Shown: positions 36,837 to 44,945 of the stretch, one piece after another
How the letters are laid out: every line of letters starts with the position of its first letter
How positions within the stretch are numbered: position 1 is the stretch's first letter
Assembly (NCBI GenBank): GCA_947627295.1
Contig: CANQVJ010000003.1
Span: 62,001 to 126,000, forward strand
Direction of reading: 5' to 3'
Source: an uncultured Clostridia bacterium
GTDB lineage: Bacteria; Bacillota; Clostridia; TANB77; CAG-508
Length of the DNA: 64,000 nt
Position numbers and translations under genes: made by a program
The notes under the pieces: model-generated
Seen by the model: only the letters and a program-made list of their open reading frames with translations
Databases searched by the model: none
What the model was told of the DNA's origin: nothing

Positions 36837-38501
36837 ATGAATTATGATGTTTGTGTTTTTGGTGGATGTGCATTAGATCAAATGTACTATCAAAATTCTG
36901 ACGGCTCATACAATAAAGAACCGTCTATGAAAGTTCCTGGTGGGAAAGGTGCAAACCAAGCAGTTGCAGCAGCAAGGGCAGGAGCAAAAACAACTATTAT
37001 ATCAAGAATAGGCAAAGATGAAATTGGAAAGAGTATATTAGAAAACCTTAACTTTAATTTAGTAAATACATCTAATATAGAAATGGTTGATAATCTACAA
37101 AACGACTGCGCCAACATATACATTAATTTAAAAGACAAAGATAATGATATTCAAAGAATAAGTGGTGCAATAGATAGCTTTACGCCAGATATGATAGAAG
37201 ATTACAAAGATGTTTTATTAAATTCAAAAGTTATAGTTTGTCAATTAAAAGTTCCAAAAGAGGTAACACAAGCGCTTATAGAATTTTGCCACAAACACAA
37301 TAAATTTTTAATTTTAACACCATGCAGACCTGCAAAATTATCTATTAATGAAGAAAATAATAAAGAATTAATTGATAAAATAGATATAATAACATGCAAT
37401 AAATCTGAATGTGAAACAATATTTAACACAGACGATATCATGGCATGTGTAAAACAATACCCTAATAAACTAATAGTAACATTGGGAAAAGACGGGTTGA
37501 TTTATCATAACGGAAATAGAATAATACATATGCCAGCAATAAACACAGAAGTAGTAGATACTGTTGGAGCAGGGGATACCCTTTGTGGGAACTTAGCAGC
37601 ATTTATTTCGTCTGGAATTGATTTGCAACATGCACTAAGAAAAGCTATGTATGCTTCAACAATGAAATTACAAGTAAAAACTGCTCAAACAGGGATGCCA
37701 TATTTAGATGATTTAGAAGAATTTATATTCACAACAAGAAACAAGAAATTTGATTATGGAAAAGAATTAAATTATGCATTACACATTATAAAAGAAGCGT
37801 ATATGAATTCTAAATCAATCAATTCATACAATATTTCAATAAAACCAAACAATACTTTAGTAACAGATGCAGATATAGAAATAGAAAATTATTTGATTAA
37901 TAAAATTAAAGAAAAATATAGTAATGATAATTTCTTAACAGAAGAAAATAATCCTGAAGGAAAATTATGTGATAGAACATGGATTATAGACCCAATAGAC
38001 GGAACAAGTCATTTTGTAAAAAATACAGTCTTTTGGGGAACTCAACTTGCTTTTTATGATAAAGATAAAATAAAATTTGCAATTATATATTTACCTAAAA
38101 CAGATGAGCTATATTATGCAGCAGAAAATCAAGGAGCATTTATGAATAATCATAAGATTCTTCCAAAGAAGGAAGTTCCACTAGAACAAGCAATTGTTGA
38201 ATTTGGCGGATCAATATACAAAGAGTTAAAAAACAAAAAAGTTTATTTCAACAAATTGGTGGAAGAAGATAGATTAAAGGTTGCAAATATAATGCATATA
38301 AATGCTTGCTGTATTTCATTTACCAACTTAATATCTAATAAAACAGATGCACTTATTATTGCATCAAACAAACCATGGGATGTTATGCCTGGTCAATTTA
38401 TATTAAAAGAAATAGGCATAAACTCATATCCTTTAGATTTTGAAAAGAAATTAAAATTATTTACAAAAAACGAAGCACTCAAAGACCTACTACTTTCATA
38501 A
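36837..38501 (+). CDS. Ribokinase-like (PfkB) kinase fused to an inositol monophosphatase-family phosphatase
   Basis: 554 residues from ATG 36837 (AAAGGAG upstream). The N-terminal half is a PfkB carbohydrate kinase: MKVPGGKGANQAVAAARAGAKT (about 28-48) and the anion-hole motif DTVGAGDTLCGNLAAF (catalytic Asp about 246). The C-terminal half (about 310-554) is an IMPase/CysQ-type Mg2+ phosphatase: VTDADIEIENYLI, TEENNP, WIIDPIDGTSHFVKN and NKPWDVMPGQFILKE. Both active sites look intact. Fusing a sugar kinase with a phosphatase suggests metabolite recycling or repair, or removal of a nucleotide by-product; the substrates are unknown. Confidence 0.85.
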   Translation: MNYDVCVFGGCALDQMYYQNSDGSYNKEPSMKVPGGKGANQAVAAARAGAKTTIISRIGKDEIGKSILENLNFNLVNTSNIEMVDNLQNDCANIYINLKDKDNDIQRISGAIDSFTPDMIEDYKDVLLNSKVIVCQLKVPKEVTQALIEFCHKHNKFLILTPCRPAKLSINEENNKELIDKIDIITCNKSECETIFNTDDIMACVKQYPNKLIVTLGKDGLIYHNGNRIIHMPAINTEVVDTVGAGDTLCGNLAAFISSGIDLQHALRKAMYASTMKLQVKTAQTGMPYLDDLEEFIFTTRNKKFDYGKELNYALHIIKEAYMNSKSINSYNISIKPNNTLVTDADIEIENYLINKIKEKYSNDNFLTEENNPEGKLCDRTWIIDPIDGTSHFVKNTVFWGTQLAFYDKDKIKFAIIYLPKTDELYYAAENQGAFMNNHKILPKKEVPLEQAIVEFGGSIYKELKNKKVYFNKLVEEDRLKVANIMHINACCISFTNLISNKTDALIIASNKPWDVMPGQFILKEIGINSYPLDFEKKLKLFTKNEALKDLLLS

Positions 38502-38532
38502 AAAATGTTTACCAAAAAATTTCTTCTAATTA

Positions 38533-38561
38533 TTGACAATTTTTAAAAATATTGCTATAAT
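38533..38561 (+). promoter_or_regulatory. Consensus SigA promoter of a small RNA
   Basis: TTGACA (38533-38538), 17-bp spacer, TATAAT (38556-38561): a perfect consensus, the strongest-looking promoter in the window, not followed by any open frame. Confidence 0.8.
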
Positions 38562-38567
38562 AATAGT

Positions 38568-38644
38568 AGCTTAAGCGAAGTTGTCTAGTATAGCCTAGCG
38601 ATAACGCACCAGATATGTGGGGAGAAACACATATCTTTTTTTTT
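38568..38644 (+). ncRNA. Short non-coding RNA with intrinsic terminator
   Basis: About 75 nt from the predicted start after the perfect promoter to a terminator made of a 9-bp stem (AGATATGTG at 38611-38619, CACATATCT at 38628-38636), 8-nt loop and nine T. No start codon with a ribosome-binding site is present. It converges on the 34-codon gene of the opposite strand, the two terminators being only a few bases apart. It could be an antisense or type I antitoxin RNA, or an independent sRNA. No known family recognised. Confidence 0.6.
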
Positions 38645-38648
38645 GCCT

Positions 38649-38676
38649 AAAAAACAGAGCAGGGAGAACTGCTCTG
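38649..38676 (-). terminator. Terminator of the small leftward gene
   Basis: On the minus strand CAGAGCAG (38676-38669), a 6-nt loop and CTGCTCTG (38662-38655) are followed by TTTTTT (38654-38649). Confidence 0.75.
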
Positions 38677-38682
38677 AAATTA

Positions 38683-38787
38683 CTATGTAATTTTTTGATT
38701 TTTGTTGTCGTTCTGATACTTCTTCAATTCTTCTTCTAATTTTTCAATTTTCTGAAGTAGAATCCATATCAACATATAGCCTGACAA
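38683..38787 (-). CDS. 34-residue peptide with short hydrophobic N-terminus and charged coiled tail
   Basis: The frame runs from TTG 38787 to TAG 38685-38683. The ribosome-binding site GAGGAGGT (38803-38796) is 8 nt upstream. The peptide starts MSGYMLIWILLQKIEKLEEE and continues as a Lys/Glu/Asn-rich helix. It has its own promoter (38867-38839) and terminator, so it is a self-contained unit. Size, hydrophobic start and a convergent strongly promoted small RNA resemble type I toxin modules, but no known toxin family is recognised. Confidence 0.55.
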   Translation of the reverse strand: MSGYMLIWILLQKIEKLEEELKKYQNDNKNQKIT

Positions 38788-38838
38788 AATAACTTACCTC
38801 CTCTGCACAAAGATTTCCTTTATGAGAAGGATGTTTAT

Positions 38839-38867
38839 ATTATACTATACTTTCCATAATTTTACAA
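38839..38867 (-). promoter_or_regulatory. Promoter of the 34-codon gene
   Basis: On the minus strand TTGTAA (38867-38862), 17-bp spacer, TATAAT (38844-38839), about 50 bp before the TTG start. Confidence 0.6.
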
Positions 38868-39019
38868 CATAAAATTGAAAATTTTTAAAACATACTAACT
38901 GACTATTGAAAAACTAAATAAGTTATTATAAAATTATTACATAAACAAAATCTTATAGGGTGTTTTGAGTAGAACAAGAACAATCAGAAATCAACTAAAA
39001 ATATAAAGGAAGACAAACT

Positions 39020-39847
39020 ATGAAAATTGAAGAAAGTGAAACAAAAAATCCAATTGGGGATTTGCAAGTAGTAACAGAAATAAGAATATCAAATAAAGAG
39101 CAAATAGACAACCTAATGCAAAACTATAACGGAGCCTATTCGCTGAGTATAGAAAATATGTCATTATTAAATATAAATGAACTAGATAGGCTTACACAAA
39201 AATTAGACATATTACATATTCGTATACCGAATCACTTTGATTGTGAACATGGCAAGCACAGAGAAAGGTATAATTATAGCGTAGAAGAATACAAAGAACT
39301 AAGAATTGTTGTTGATAAAATAATAAGAAACATTGACACAAATGCTCTTGAAATAGAAAAATTCCTATATGTATATATGGAATTAGGAGAAATAATATAT
39401 GATTTTGACGAAAATGGAGAACCTAATGAAAATCCTGAAGCACATAATTTGAAAGGTGCCTTACTAAAAAAGCAAGCTGTATGTGAGGGGTATGCATTAG
39501 CACTAAGACAAGCATTAGAATGCATAGGTATTGAATGTAAATATATTGAAGGCTACCCTCATAAACCTGAAGGTACAAAATGGGAAGGGCATGCATGGAA
39601 TCAAGTAAAAATAAATGGAAAATGGTACAATTGTGATTTAACATGGGATGCCGATAAAATAAGAGAGGGAAGAGAACTAGATTATTGCTTGCAAAGTGAT
39701 GAAGAATTCATAAACCACGAAGAATTTGCAATTGACTTATCTAAATGGAGAGAAGAGTGCCAAGAATCATATGATAGAAATATAATAAATAATTGCAGAC
39801 ATAAAATCCAAAACAAAACAAATGAAATAGAAGAATATACAAGATAA
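39020..39847 (+). CDS. Transglutaminase-like protein, no signal peptide
   Basis: 275 residues. The C-terminal half has a transglutaminase core: Cys in KQAVCEGYALALRQAL (about residue 154), His in EGHAWNQVKINGKWYNC (about 192), Asp in LTWDADK. No signal or membrane helix, unlike the paralogue at 5005-6129; the two share VCEGYA, HAW and the LTWD/TTWD block. The N-terminal half is acidic and unassigned. It stands alone, beyond the 500-bp region holding the small-RNA/peptide pair, and ends in a strong terminator. Function unknown, perhaps a protease of the transglutaminase fold. Confidence 0.7.
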   Translation: MKIEESETKNPIGDLQVVTEIRISNKEQIDNLMQNYNGAYSLSIENMSLLNINELDRLTQKLDILHIRIPNHFDCEHGKHRERYNYSVEEYKELRIVVDKIIRNIDTNALEIEKFLYVYMELGEIIYDFDENGEPNENPEAHNLKGALLKKQAVCEGYALALRQALECIGIECKYIEGYPHKPEGTKWEGHAWNQVKINGKWYNCDLTWDADKIREGRELDYCLQSDEEFINHEEFAIDLSKWREECQESYDRNIINNCRHKIQNKTNEIEEYTR

Positions 39848-39883
39848 AAATAGGGTATAGAAAATTGCTATACCCTATTTTTT
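39846..39883 (+). terminator. Strong terminator after the transglutaminase-like gene
   Basis: A 15-bp stem (39846-39860 with 39868-39882, core TAGGGTATAG/CTATACCCTA), 7-nt loop, ending in T's. Confidence 0.88.
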
Positions 39884-39914
39884 CAAAACATATTAAAGAT
39901 TAAATAAGTATAGG

Positions 39915-39930
39915 AAAATTACTTTCAATT
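39915..39930. repeat. Target-site duplication, left copy
   Basis: AAAATTACTTTCAATT immediately left of the insertion sequence; the identical 16 bp occurs at 41496-41511. Confidence 0.85.
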
Positions 39931-39975
39931 GTTAAAGACTTTTTAAAATGTCCGGTTTGTTTTTTTATATCAACT

Positions 39976-40011
39976 AAGGTGGTTATACACATAATATGTG
40001 ATAACCACCTT
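39976..40011. other. Long hairpin inside the left end of the insertion sequence
   Basis: AAGGTGGTTAT pairs with ATAACCACCTT, enclosing a second stem CACAT/ATGTG with one bulged base. It lies downstream of the transposase 3' end and may block transcription through the element or read-through from outside. Confidence 0.55.
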
Positions 40012-40118
40012 AACAAAATTATAAAATTCTTAATGTTGTACAATTTCAGAAACGGCATAAAGAAGCTAAGAAAAAGAGCAAATCATTTTATACGTTTCTT
40101 TCATTGACAACATGATAA

Positions 40119-41393
40119 TTATTGCTTTGAATTTAGTTGTGCAAGATATTCAGCAAGTTCTTTTTGATTTTCTATTTTTCTTTGCCTTTTTTCAACATTT
40201 TGTCTATGTTTATCAAGTTGCTTTAAATTATATATTTTTTTGTAGTATTCTACCTTAAGTGAATGATCAAATATGTCTTCCATAACAGTAATTTCAGTAC
40301 CTTTGAAAAGTTTAAGGATAGAGTTATCTTTATTAAGAATTTGGTAATAGGTGTTAGCATATGAAAATACACATCCATTCAAAATTTTCCTTTTTTCTTT
40401 GATACAAAGTATTTTACTAAAATCAAATTTTTTACTAACTTTTACAAATGCAGTTTCTTTTTCTTTAGCTTCATAGGAGAATTTATGATTTAAGTATGTT
40501 GCATAATTATTATTGAAAAATTCATTTAACTGAGAATAGGTTGTAATTTTATGGCGTTTAATATCATTTATGAGTCTTCCCTGTATTACATCATTTTTCT
40601 TTTCAACTTTACCTTTTGCTTGAGCTGTATTAGCAAAAATCATGTTTATCCCGAGTTCATCACACATACGACCAAATTGAGTTAAATTGCCACTAGTAGG
40701 ACTTTTTAAGATAGTATGTTTATCAGAATATATATTTTCTGGAATACCATACTTTTGAATGAGTATTTTAAGCATATGGCAATAACCCTCTAAACATTCA
40801 GTAGGCATAAACCAACCAGATAAAATTTCGCCAGTAGCATCATCGATGGCAAGATGAAGAGAAAATTGATTACCATTTTCAAACCAATCATGAGGAGTAC
40901 CATCAATCATAACTAAGAATCCTTTTTTAGAAGAAGGCTCTCTAAGAGGATGAGTATTTTTAGAATTGAAGCATCTATGTTTTCTAGTAGATTTATATCC
41001 ATATCTATGATAAAAATCTTTAAAAAAAGAATAACTACGTTTTTTTAGATTATACTTGTATACATCCTCAAGTTTATCAGGATTGAAAATTATATCTTCA
41101 TGGTATATGTCCATAAATTGTGATATACTTATATTAGGATATTGTTACTTAAACTGCCTTATATATTCAATTTCTGAATTACTGGCTGAATTGTGAGAAG
41201 GTTTACCAGTATTAGAATGGATGAGGAGAGAATCAATATCCTTGTTTTCTATTTCTTTATAGAGTCGTCTAATATGCTTTTCCGAATATCCTGTTAAATC
41301 AGCAATTGCAACGAAAGAAATGACTTCTTCACCATTAATTTTTTTCTTTAGTAAACTTAAAGCATATTCCTTGTTTTTCTTTTTATTTTCCAT
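40119..41393 (-). pseudogene. IS1202/ISNCY-type DDE transposase with an in-frame TAA
   Basis: Translation from ATG 41393 (GGAGGTG upstream) gives an N-terminal HTH part (VAIADLTGYSEKHIRRLYKEIE), then TAA at 41147-41145, and continues in the same frame as QYPNISISQFMDIYHEDIIFNPDKLE into the DDE domain: MIDGTPHDWF, LHLAIDDATGEILSGWF, and AKGKVEKKNDVIQGRL with the catalytic Glu. The two parts add up to the usual length of about 420 residues. A single nonsense codon therefore disables it, or it is read through. No CGG is involved. The second part could start at ATG 41114, but it would lack the HTH. Confidence 0.8.
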
Positions 41394-41495
41394 AAAAAAA
41401 TTCACCTCCAAGGATGAATTATATACTAAAAATATTAAATTAAAAACCGGACATTTTAAAAAACTATATGCGGACATTTTAAAAAACCATTAACA

Positions 41496-41511
41496 AAAAT
41501 TACTTTCAATT
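41496..41511. repeat. Target-site duplication, right copy
   Basis: Identical to 39915-39930. Its last T is the first base of the TTGACA -35 box of the following promoter. Confidence 0.85.
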
Positions 41512-41539
41512 TGACATAATTCGAACTGCGTGATATAAT
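41511..41539 (+). promoter_or_regulatory. Consensus SigA promoter of the radical SAM cassette
   Basis: TTGACA (41511-41516), 17-bp spacer, TATAAT (41534-41539), 43 bp before the ATG at 41583. The insertion sequence ends at its upstream edge, leaving the core promoter intact. Confidence 0.75.
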
Positions 41540-41582
41540 TTAAACAAATTTTTTTAAATATTACTCTTAATTAGGAGGAATA

Positions 41583-42593
41583 ATGGATGTAATTTCGCCA
41601 TGGATACAAACCAGCAATAGATGCAATTTAAAATGTCCATATTGTTATATCAATCAATCAGAAAAGAAAATGACAAAAGAAACATATAACAAAATTAATG
41701 AAATTTTTTTAGGACTTTTAAATGACAATAAAGTAGATTCGGTAATTTACCGGCTTGCTGGGGGAGAACCGTTTTTGTTATTTGATGAGTGGAAAGAATT
41801 TGGAGAAGTTTTTTTAAACAAAAATAATTCCAAAGGAAAACTTGGTATTTTAACAAATCTAACAATATTAAATGATGATCATATTGAGTTTTTAAGAAAA
41901 TATAAAAATCAAATTTCATTATCTATATCGTTAGACGGTTACAACTATTCAAAACCAAATGTTAATGGAGAAAGTACTGCAGAAGTAGTACGAAAGAACA
42001 TTGAAAAATTGCTAAATGCAGGTGTAAGAAGAATTGGTATATCAACTGTAATTAACGATAGAAGTTTTGATAATAACGATATTGAGCAACTATCAACATG
42101 GATAGCTGAAAGGAATCTTCCTTGGAATATCGGATTAAATCATTTCTATAAAGGTGAAATACCAGCTGAATTAATTTGTAGTAAAATAAAACAAGTAATT
42201 CAGAATTTATCTAGTCATAATTTTGATTTATACCACATGTTTAAATTTAATAATCTAAATTTAGATTGTACTTATGAAGGTTGCACAGCAGGAGAAAAAT
42301 TATTAGCAATAGGGGTTGACGGGTCTATTTACCCATGCCAAACGCTATTAAATTCTCAGCCTATTTGTAACATTTTTGATAATGTTGATATTATGCAAGA
42401 ACTAAAAAAACAGAAAATATATAATTTAGGATGTAATTATATTATTCCTGAAAAATGTAAAAACTGTGCTTTACTAGAAACTTGCAAAGGTGGATGTAAA
42501 CTTCATAATAATAGAAAATATACATGTGATATAATAAAAAAGGTCAGTTTGTTTTTAATAAAAGAGATTCTAAAAAAAGAAAGTGAGGAATAA
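41583..42593 (+). CDS. Radical SAM/SPASM-domain protein
   Basis: 336 residues. The radical SAM cluster motif CNLKCPYCY is at residues 14-22, followed by RLAGGEPFL (about 57-65) and ISLSISLDGY. The C-terminal SPASM part has Cys residues in CTYEGCTAGEKLLAIGVDGSIYPC and CKNCALLETCKGGC for auxiliary Fe-S clusters. Such enzymes mature ribosomal peptides or modify proteins. No precursor peptide is obvious; two small charged genes follow. Codon 57 (41751-41753) is CGG and is read in frame as the expected Arg of RLAGGEP, unlike all CGG codons in core genes. This suggests recent transfer from a genome where CGG means Arg. Confidence 0.85.
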   Translation: MDVISPWIQTSNRCNLKCPYCYINQSEKKMTKETYNKINEIFLGLLNDNKVDSVIYRLAGGEPFLLFDEWKEFGEVFLNKNNSKGKLGILTNLTILNDDHIEFLRKYKNQISLSISLDGYNYSKPNVNGESTAEVVRKNIEKLLNAGVRRIGISTVINDRSFDNNDIEQLSTWIAERNLPWNIGLNHFYKGEIPAELICSKIKQVIQNLSSHNFDLYHMFKFNNLNLDCTYEGCTAGEKLLAIGVDGSIYPCQTLLNSQPICNIFDNVDIMQELKKQKIYNLGCNYIIPEKCKNCALLETCKGGCKLHNNRKYTCDIIKKVSLFLIKEILKKESEE

Positions 42594-42594
42594 T

Positions 42595-42966
42595 ATGGAT
42601 CCTTTTTATTTTAATCGGTCATTAAAAGGTTATGAAAAAGCAAAATTAAGGGAGCAAGAAGCTAAATTAAGGGGAAGACAAAAAGAGATAGATGCGGTAA
42701 AAGAAGATTTAGAAGAAAAAGTTATAGAAAATAATTCTATTATCAAAAAAATAGAAGAAATAGAAGAAAAAATACTAAATGAACAAAAGGAATTTGACCG
42801 GAAAATTAAAGAAAGAAAAACAGCATTAGAAGAAAAATGGAGAGGTGATATATTAGAAGAATTTGACAAAGAAGAGCGTGAAAAACTAACAGAGAGAATA
42901 ACTTTGGAAGTAAAAGAAAAGTTTTATAAAGAGGCAATAGACTTTATAAATCAAAGTGAATTTTAA
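42595..42966 (+). CDS. Small coiled-coil protein A of the radical SAM cassette
   Basis: 123 residues from ATG 42595 (GAGGAAT upstream); the GTG at 42583 lies inside the preceding gene. After MDPFYFNRSLKGYEK it is almost wholly Lys/Glu coiled coil. Its C-terminal part (EEKWRGDILEEFDKEEREKL) resembles EEKWYEDFKEKIFREEREKI of the second small protein, so the two are paralogues. It contains one in-frame CGG (42799-42801) without a frame break. Function unknown; being encoded 1 bp after the radical SAM stop it may be a substrate or partner. Confidence 0.6.
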   Translation: MDPFYFNRSLKGYEKAKLREQEAKLRGRQKEIDAVKEDLEEKVIENNSIIKKIEEIEEKILNEQKEFDRKIKERKTALEEKWRGDILEEFDKEEREKLTERITLEVKEKFYKEAIDFINQSEF

Positions 42967-43070
42967 ATAGAGTTTAGACTTTTTAAAATAATTATAATAC
43001 TAAATGTGGTGAAGCTAGACAATTAGTCAACTAAAAGAATTTCTTTATAAAGACGAGGAGAAAGAATAAA

Positions 43071-43409
43071 ATGCCAAGTTGTGATTGGACTGAATATGAA
43101 GATGCTTGCATGGTTAATGAAAAGAAAATGCAAGAGTTAAACAGATCAGAAAACTATATCAATAGTCAAATAAGCTGTGAAGAAAAACGGAAATTGACAC
43201 TTTTACAGAAATATTTAGAAATGTCTGAAGAATTAGAAAAAATTCGAAGTATTGATAAAGATGAAAAAGTAAATCAATATGTAGAAGAACATGAAGAAAA
43301 ATGGTACGAAGATTTTAAAGAAAAAATCTTTAGAGAAGAGCGTGAAAAAATAATAAAAGATATTGAAAATAAGGTAAAAGAACAAATGGTATCAAGTTTA
43401 AATTGGTGA
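43071..43409 (+). CDS. Small coiled-coil protein B of the radical SAM cassette
   Basis: 112 residues. The start MPSCDWTEYEDACM carries two Cys and several aromatic/acidic residues before a long charged helix; a third Cys is in SQISCEEKRK. Paralogue of the preceding small protein over its last 45 residues. One in-frame CGG (43188-43190) is present without a frame break. GAGGAG lies upstream. A strong terminator follows, closing the cassette. Possibly modified by the radical SAM enzyme; this is inference from position. Confidence 0.55.
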   Translation: MPSCDWTEYEDACMVNEKKMQELNRSENYINSQISCEEKRKLTLLQKYLEMSEELEKIRSIDKDEKVNQYVEEHEEKWYEDFKEKIFREEREKIIKDIENKVKEQMVSSLNW

Positions 43410-43420
43410 AAATTTACTGG

Positions 43421-43443
43421 GGAGCCTAAATAGGCTCCTTTTT
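43421..43443 (+). terminator. Terminator of the radical SAM cassette
   Basis: GGAGCCTA (43421-43428) pairs with TAGGCTCC (43431-43438), followed by five T. Confidence 0.88.
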
Positions 43444-43525
43444 CTTGAGTACGACAGGCATTAAGGTATATTTGTCATATAAAAATAGCATAAAATAATA
43501 AAATTGACAAACTTACCAAAAAACA

Positions 43526-43554
43526 TTGATTTTATTAACTAAGTCTATTATAAT
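43526..43554 (+). promoter_or_regulatory. SigA-type promoter for the membrane protein/CPBP pair
   Basis: TTGATT (43526-43531), 17-bp spacer, TATAAT (43549-43554), 39 bp before ATG 43594. Confidence 0.6.
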
Positions 43555-43593
43555 GTAAATATAAAATAAAAAAAGAAAGGAGAAAAAGAAAAA

Positions 43594-44067
43594 ATGGAGG
43601 AAAACAAGAAAAATCTTAAAATAACAAGTTACGTAATCATTATTTTAGCAATCTTTAACATAGTTCTTATGGGCATAAATTTTGCAACAGGAGAATTAAG
43701 AGACAATGCAAGAAAATTAACAGAAGAATCTATACAAGCTGAAGGAGCTACAGAATCAGAGGAAGTGGAAGGAAATGTAGTAGACATGGCAGTTTACGGA
43801 ACAATAGGTGCAACAGCAATTGGAGTGCTATTTGATGTATATCTTGGAATTGCAGGTTTGCGTCAAGCAAAAGGAGCAAGTAAAGGAAAACTTAATATAA
43901 TATTGGCAACAATAGTTTTCGTATTAGCTCTTATAGGCTTAATACCTATGATTATCTCTTTGACAAAAAATCAAACAAGTATCAGCTCACTTGTATCTAG
44001 TTTATTAGGTCTAGTAATAATGTTCTATTATATTAGCTATGCTAAAAAAGTAGTAAATGAAAAATAA
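43594..44067 (+). CDS. Four-helix membrane protein, unknown
   Basis: 157 residues with four hydrophobic segments: about 7-27, a polar acidic stretch (ESIQAEGATESEEVEGNVV), then 65-85, 100-120 and 128-150. AAGGAG precedes the ATG. The GIAGLRQAKGASKGKLNIILA loop is reminiscent of small DUF4064-like proteins, but I would not assign a family. It is 20 bp upstream of a CPBP protease and probably co-transcribed. Confidence 0.5.
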   Translation: MEENKKNLKITSYVIIILAIFNIVLMGINFATGELRDNARKLTEESIQAEGATESEEVEGNVVDMAVYGTIGATAIGVLFDVYLGIAGLRQAKGASKGKLNIILATIVFVLALIGLIPMIISLTKNQTSISSLVSSLLGLVIMFYYISYAKKVVNEK

Positions 44068-44087
44068 AAAAGAAAGGTGATAAAAGT

Positions 44088-44915
44088 ATGGTAGAAACAA
44101 TGAGGAAACATCCAATAGTAGTAGCGATTATTGGGTTAATAATAGGAGTAGCTTCAATAGTATATATACCTGTTGGCAAAGACAATCCTTTACCAATGGC
44201 ACTATTACGAATAGTGTTATCTGCTATTATGATTGGAATTATGATTTTAATGGGAGCAAAAAAATCATTATCAAATGTAAAGGAAGGATTTTCAGACACA
44301 TTACGCAAAAATAGGTATCTTTTAATTTTGGCTTTGATTTTAGGGATGTTAATATTTATTCCAGGAATTCTTAATTACGGATTTTCAACAGATTTATTGA
44401 TGAAAGAATTATCTTACTTTGTATTATGTATTACAGTAGGTTTGTTTGAAGAAAGCCTATTTAGAGGTGTAGTATTTCAAGGAATTTTAAGGAAAACAGG
44501 CAATACACATAAAGGTATTTGGGTAGCTATAATAATATCTTCTATTATATTTGGAGCAGTTCATGTTTATACATATGTAGTAGGCGGAAGTCACGATTTA
44601 ACAGGCATTATTGAATCAATAGGGAAAACTCTTCAAACAGGTGCAATAGGTGTACTATTGGCAGCAGTATATTTGAAAACAAAAAATTTATGGGCAACGG
44701 CTTTAGTTCATACTTTAAATGATTTTTTCTTAATGCAGGCTATAATGTTTACAAACAATACTTTAGGAAATTATGTAACAGGTGGAACAGGCGGTGTAAG
44801 AACTATCATTATATATGTTGTGCAAGTGTTATTATATGTTCCAGCACTAGTTAAAGCAGCAAAAATTTTAAAAGAAACAAAACTTCCAGAATACGGAGTT
44901 TTTGAAGATAAATAA
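44088..44915 (+). CDS. CPBP family intramembrane metalloprotease
   Basis: 275 residues, about seven helices, with the CPBP (Abi/Rce1-like) motifs: EESLFRGVVFQGIL (motif 1, EExxxR), FGAVHVYTYV (motif 2 His) and ALVHTLNDF (motif 3 His-x3-Asn/Asp). These glutamic intramembrane proteases process lipidated or membrane peptides; in Gram-positive bacteria some serve bacteriocin immunity. The substrate is unknown. It follows the four-helix protein in one operon. Confidence 0.88.
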   Translation: MVETMRKHPIVVAIIGLIIGVASIVYIPVGKDNPLPMALLRIVLSAIMIGIMILMGAKKSLSNVKEGFSDTLRKNRYLLILALILGMLIFIPGILNYGFSTDLLMKELSYFVLCITVGLFEESLFRGVVFQGILRKTGNTHKGIWVAIIISSIIFGAVHVYTYVVGGSHDLTGIIESIGKTLQTGAIGVLLAAVYLKTKNLWATALVHTLNDFFLMQAIMFTNNTLGNYVTGGTGGVRTIIIYVVQVLLYVPALVKAAKILKETKLPEYGVFEDK

Positions 44916-44945
44916 AAAAAGAATATTTACTAAACAAACGAAAGT

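Larger units (their letters stand above)
39931..41495. mobile_element. IS1202-like (ISNCY) insertion sequence
   Basis: About 1.56 kb bounded by imperfect inverted repeats: GTTAAAGACTTTTTAAAATG at the left and, read inward on the minus strand, GTTAATGGTTTTTTAAAATG at the right, both continuing TCCG (21 of 24 positions match). A second internal copy of the TTTTTTAAAATGTCCGG word lies just inside the right end. A 16-bp direct repeat flanks the element; IS1202-type elements are known for long target duplications. It carries one transposase gene interrupted by a stop. It landed between the transglutaminase terminator and the -35 box of the radical SAM promoter. Confidence 0.88.

Noticed and set aside
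41145-41147. TAA in the transposase as another frameshift site
   Set aside because: There is no CGG and the frame is the same on both sides, so it is a nonsense codon and not a shift.
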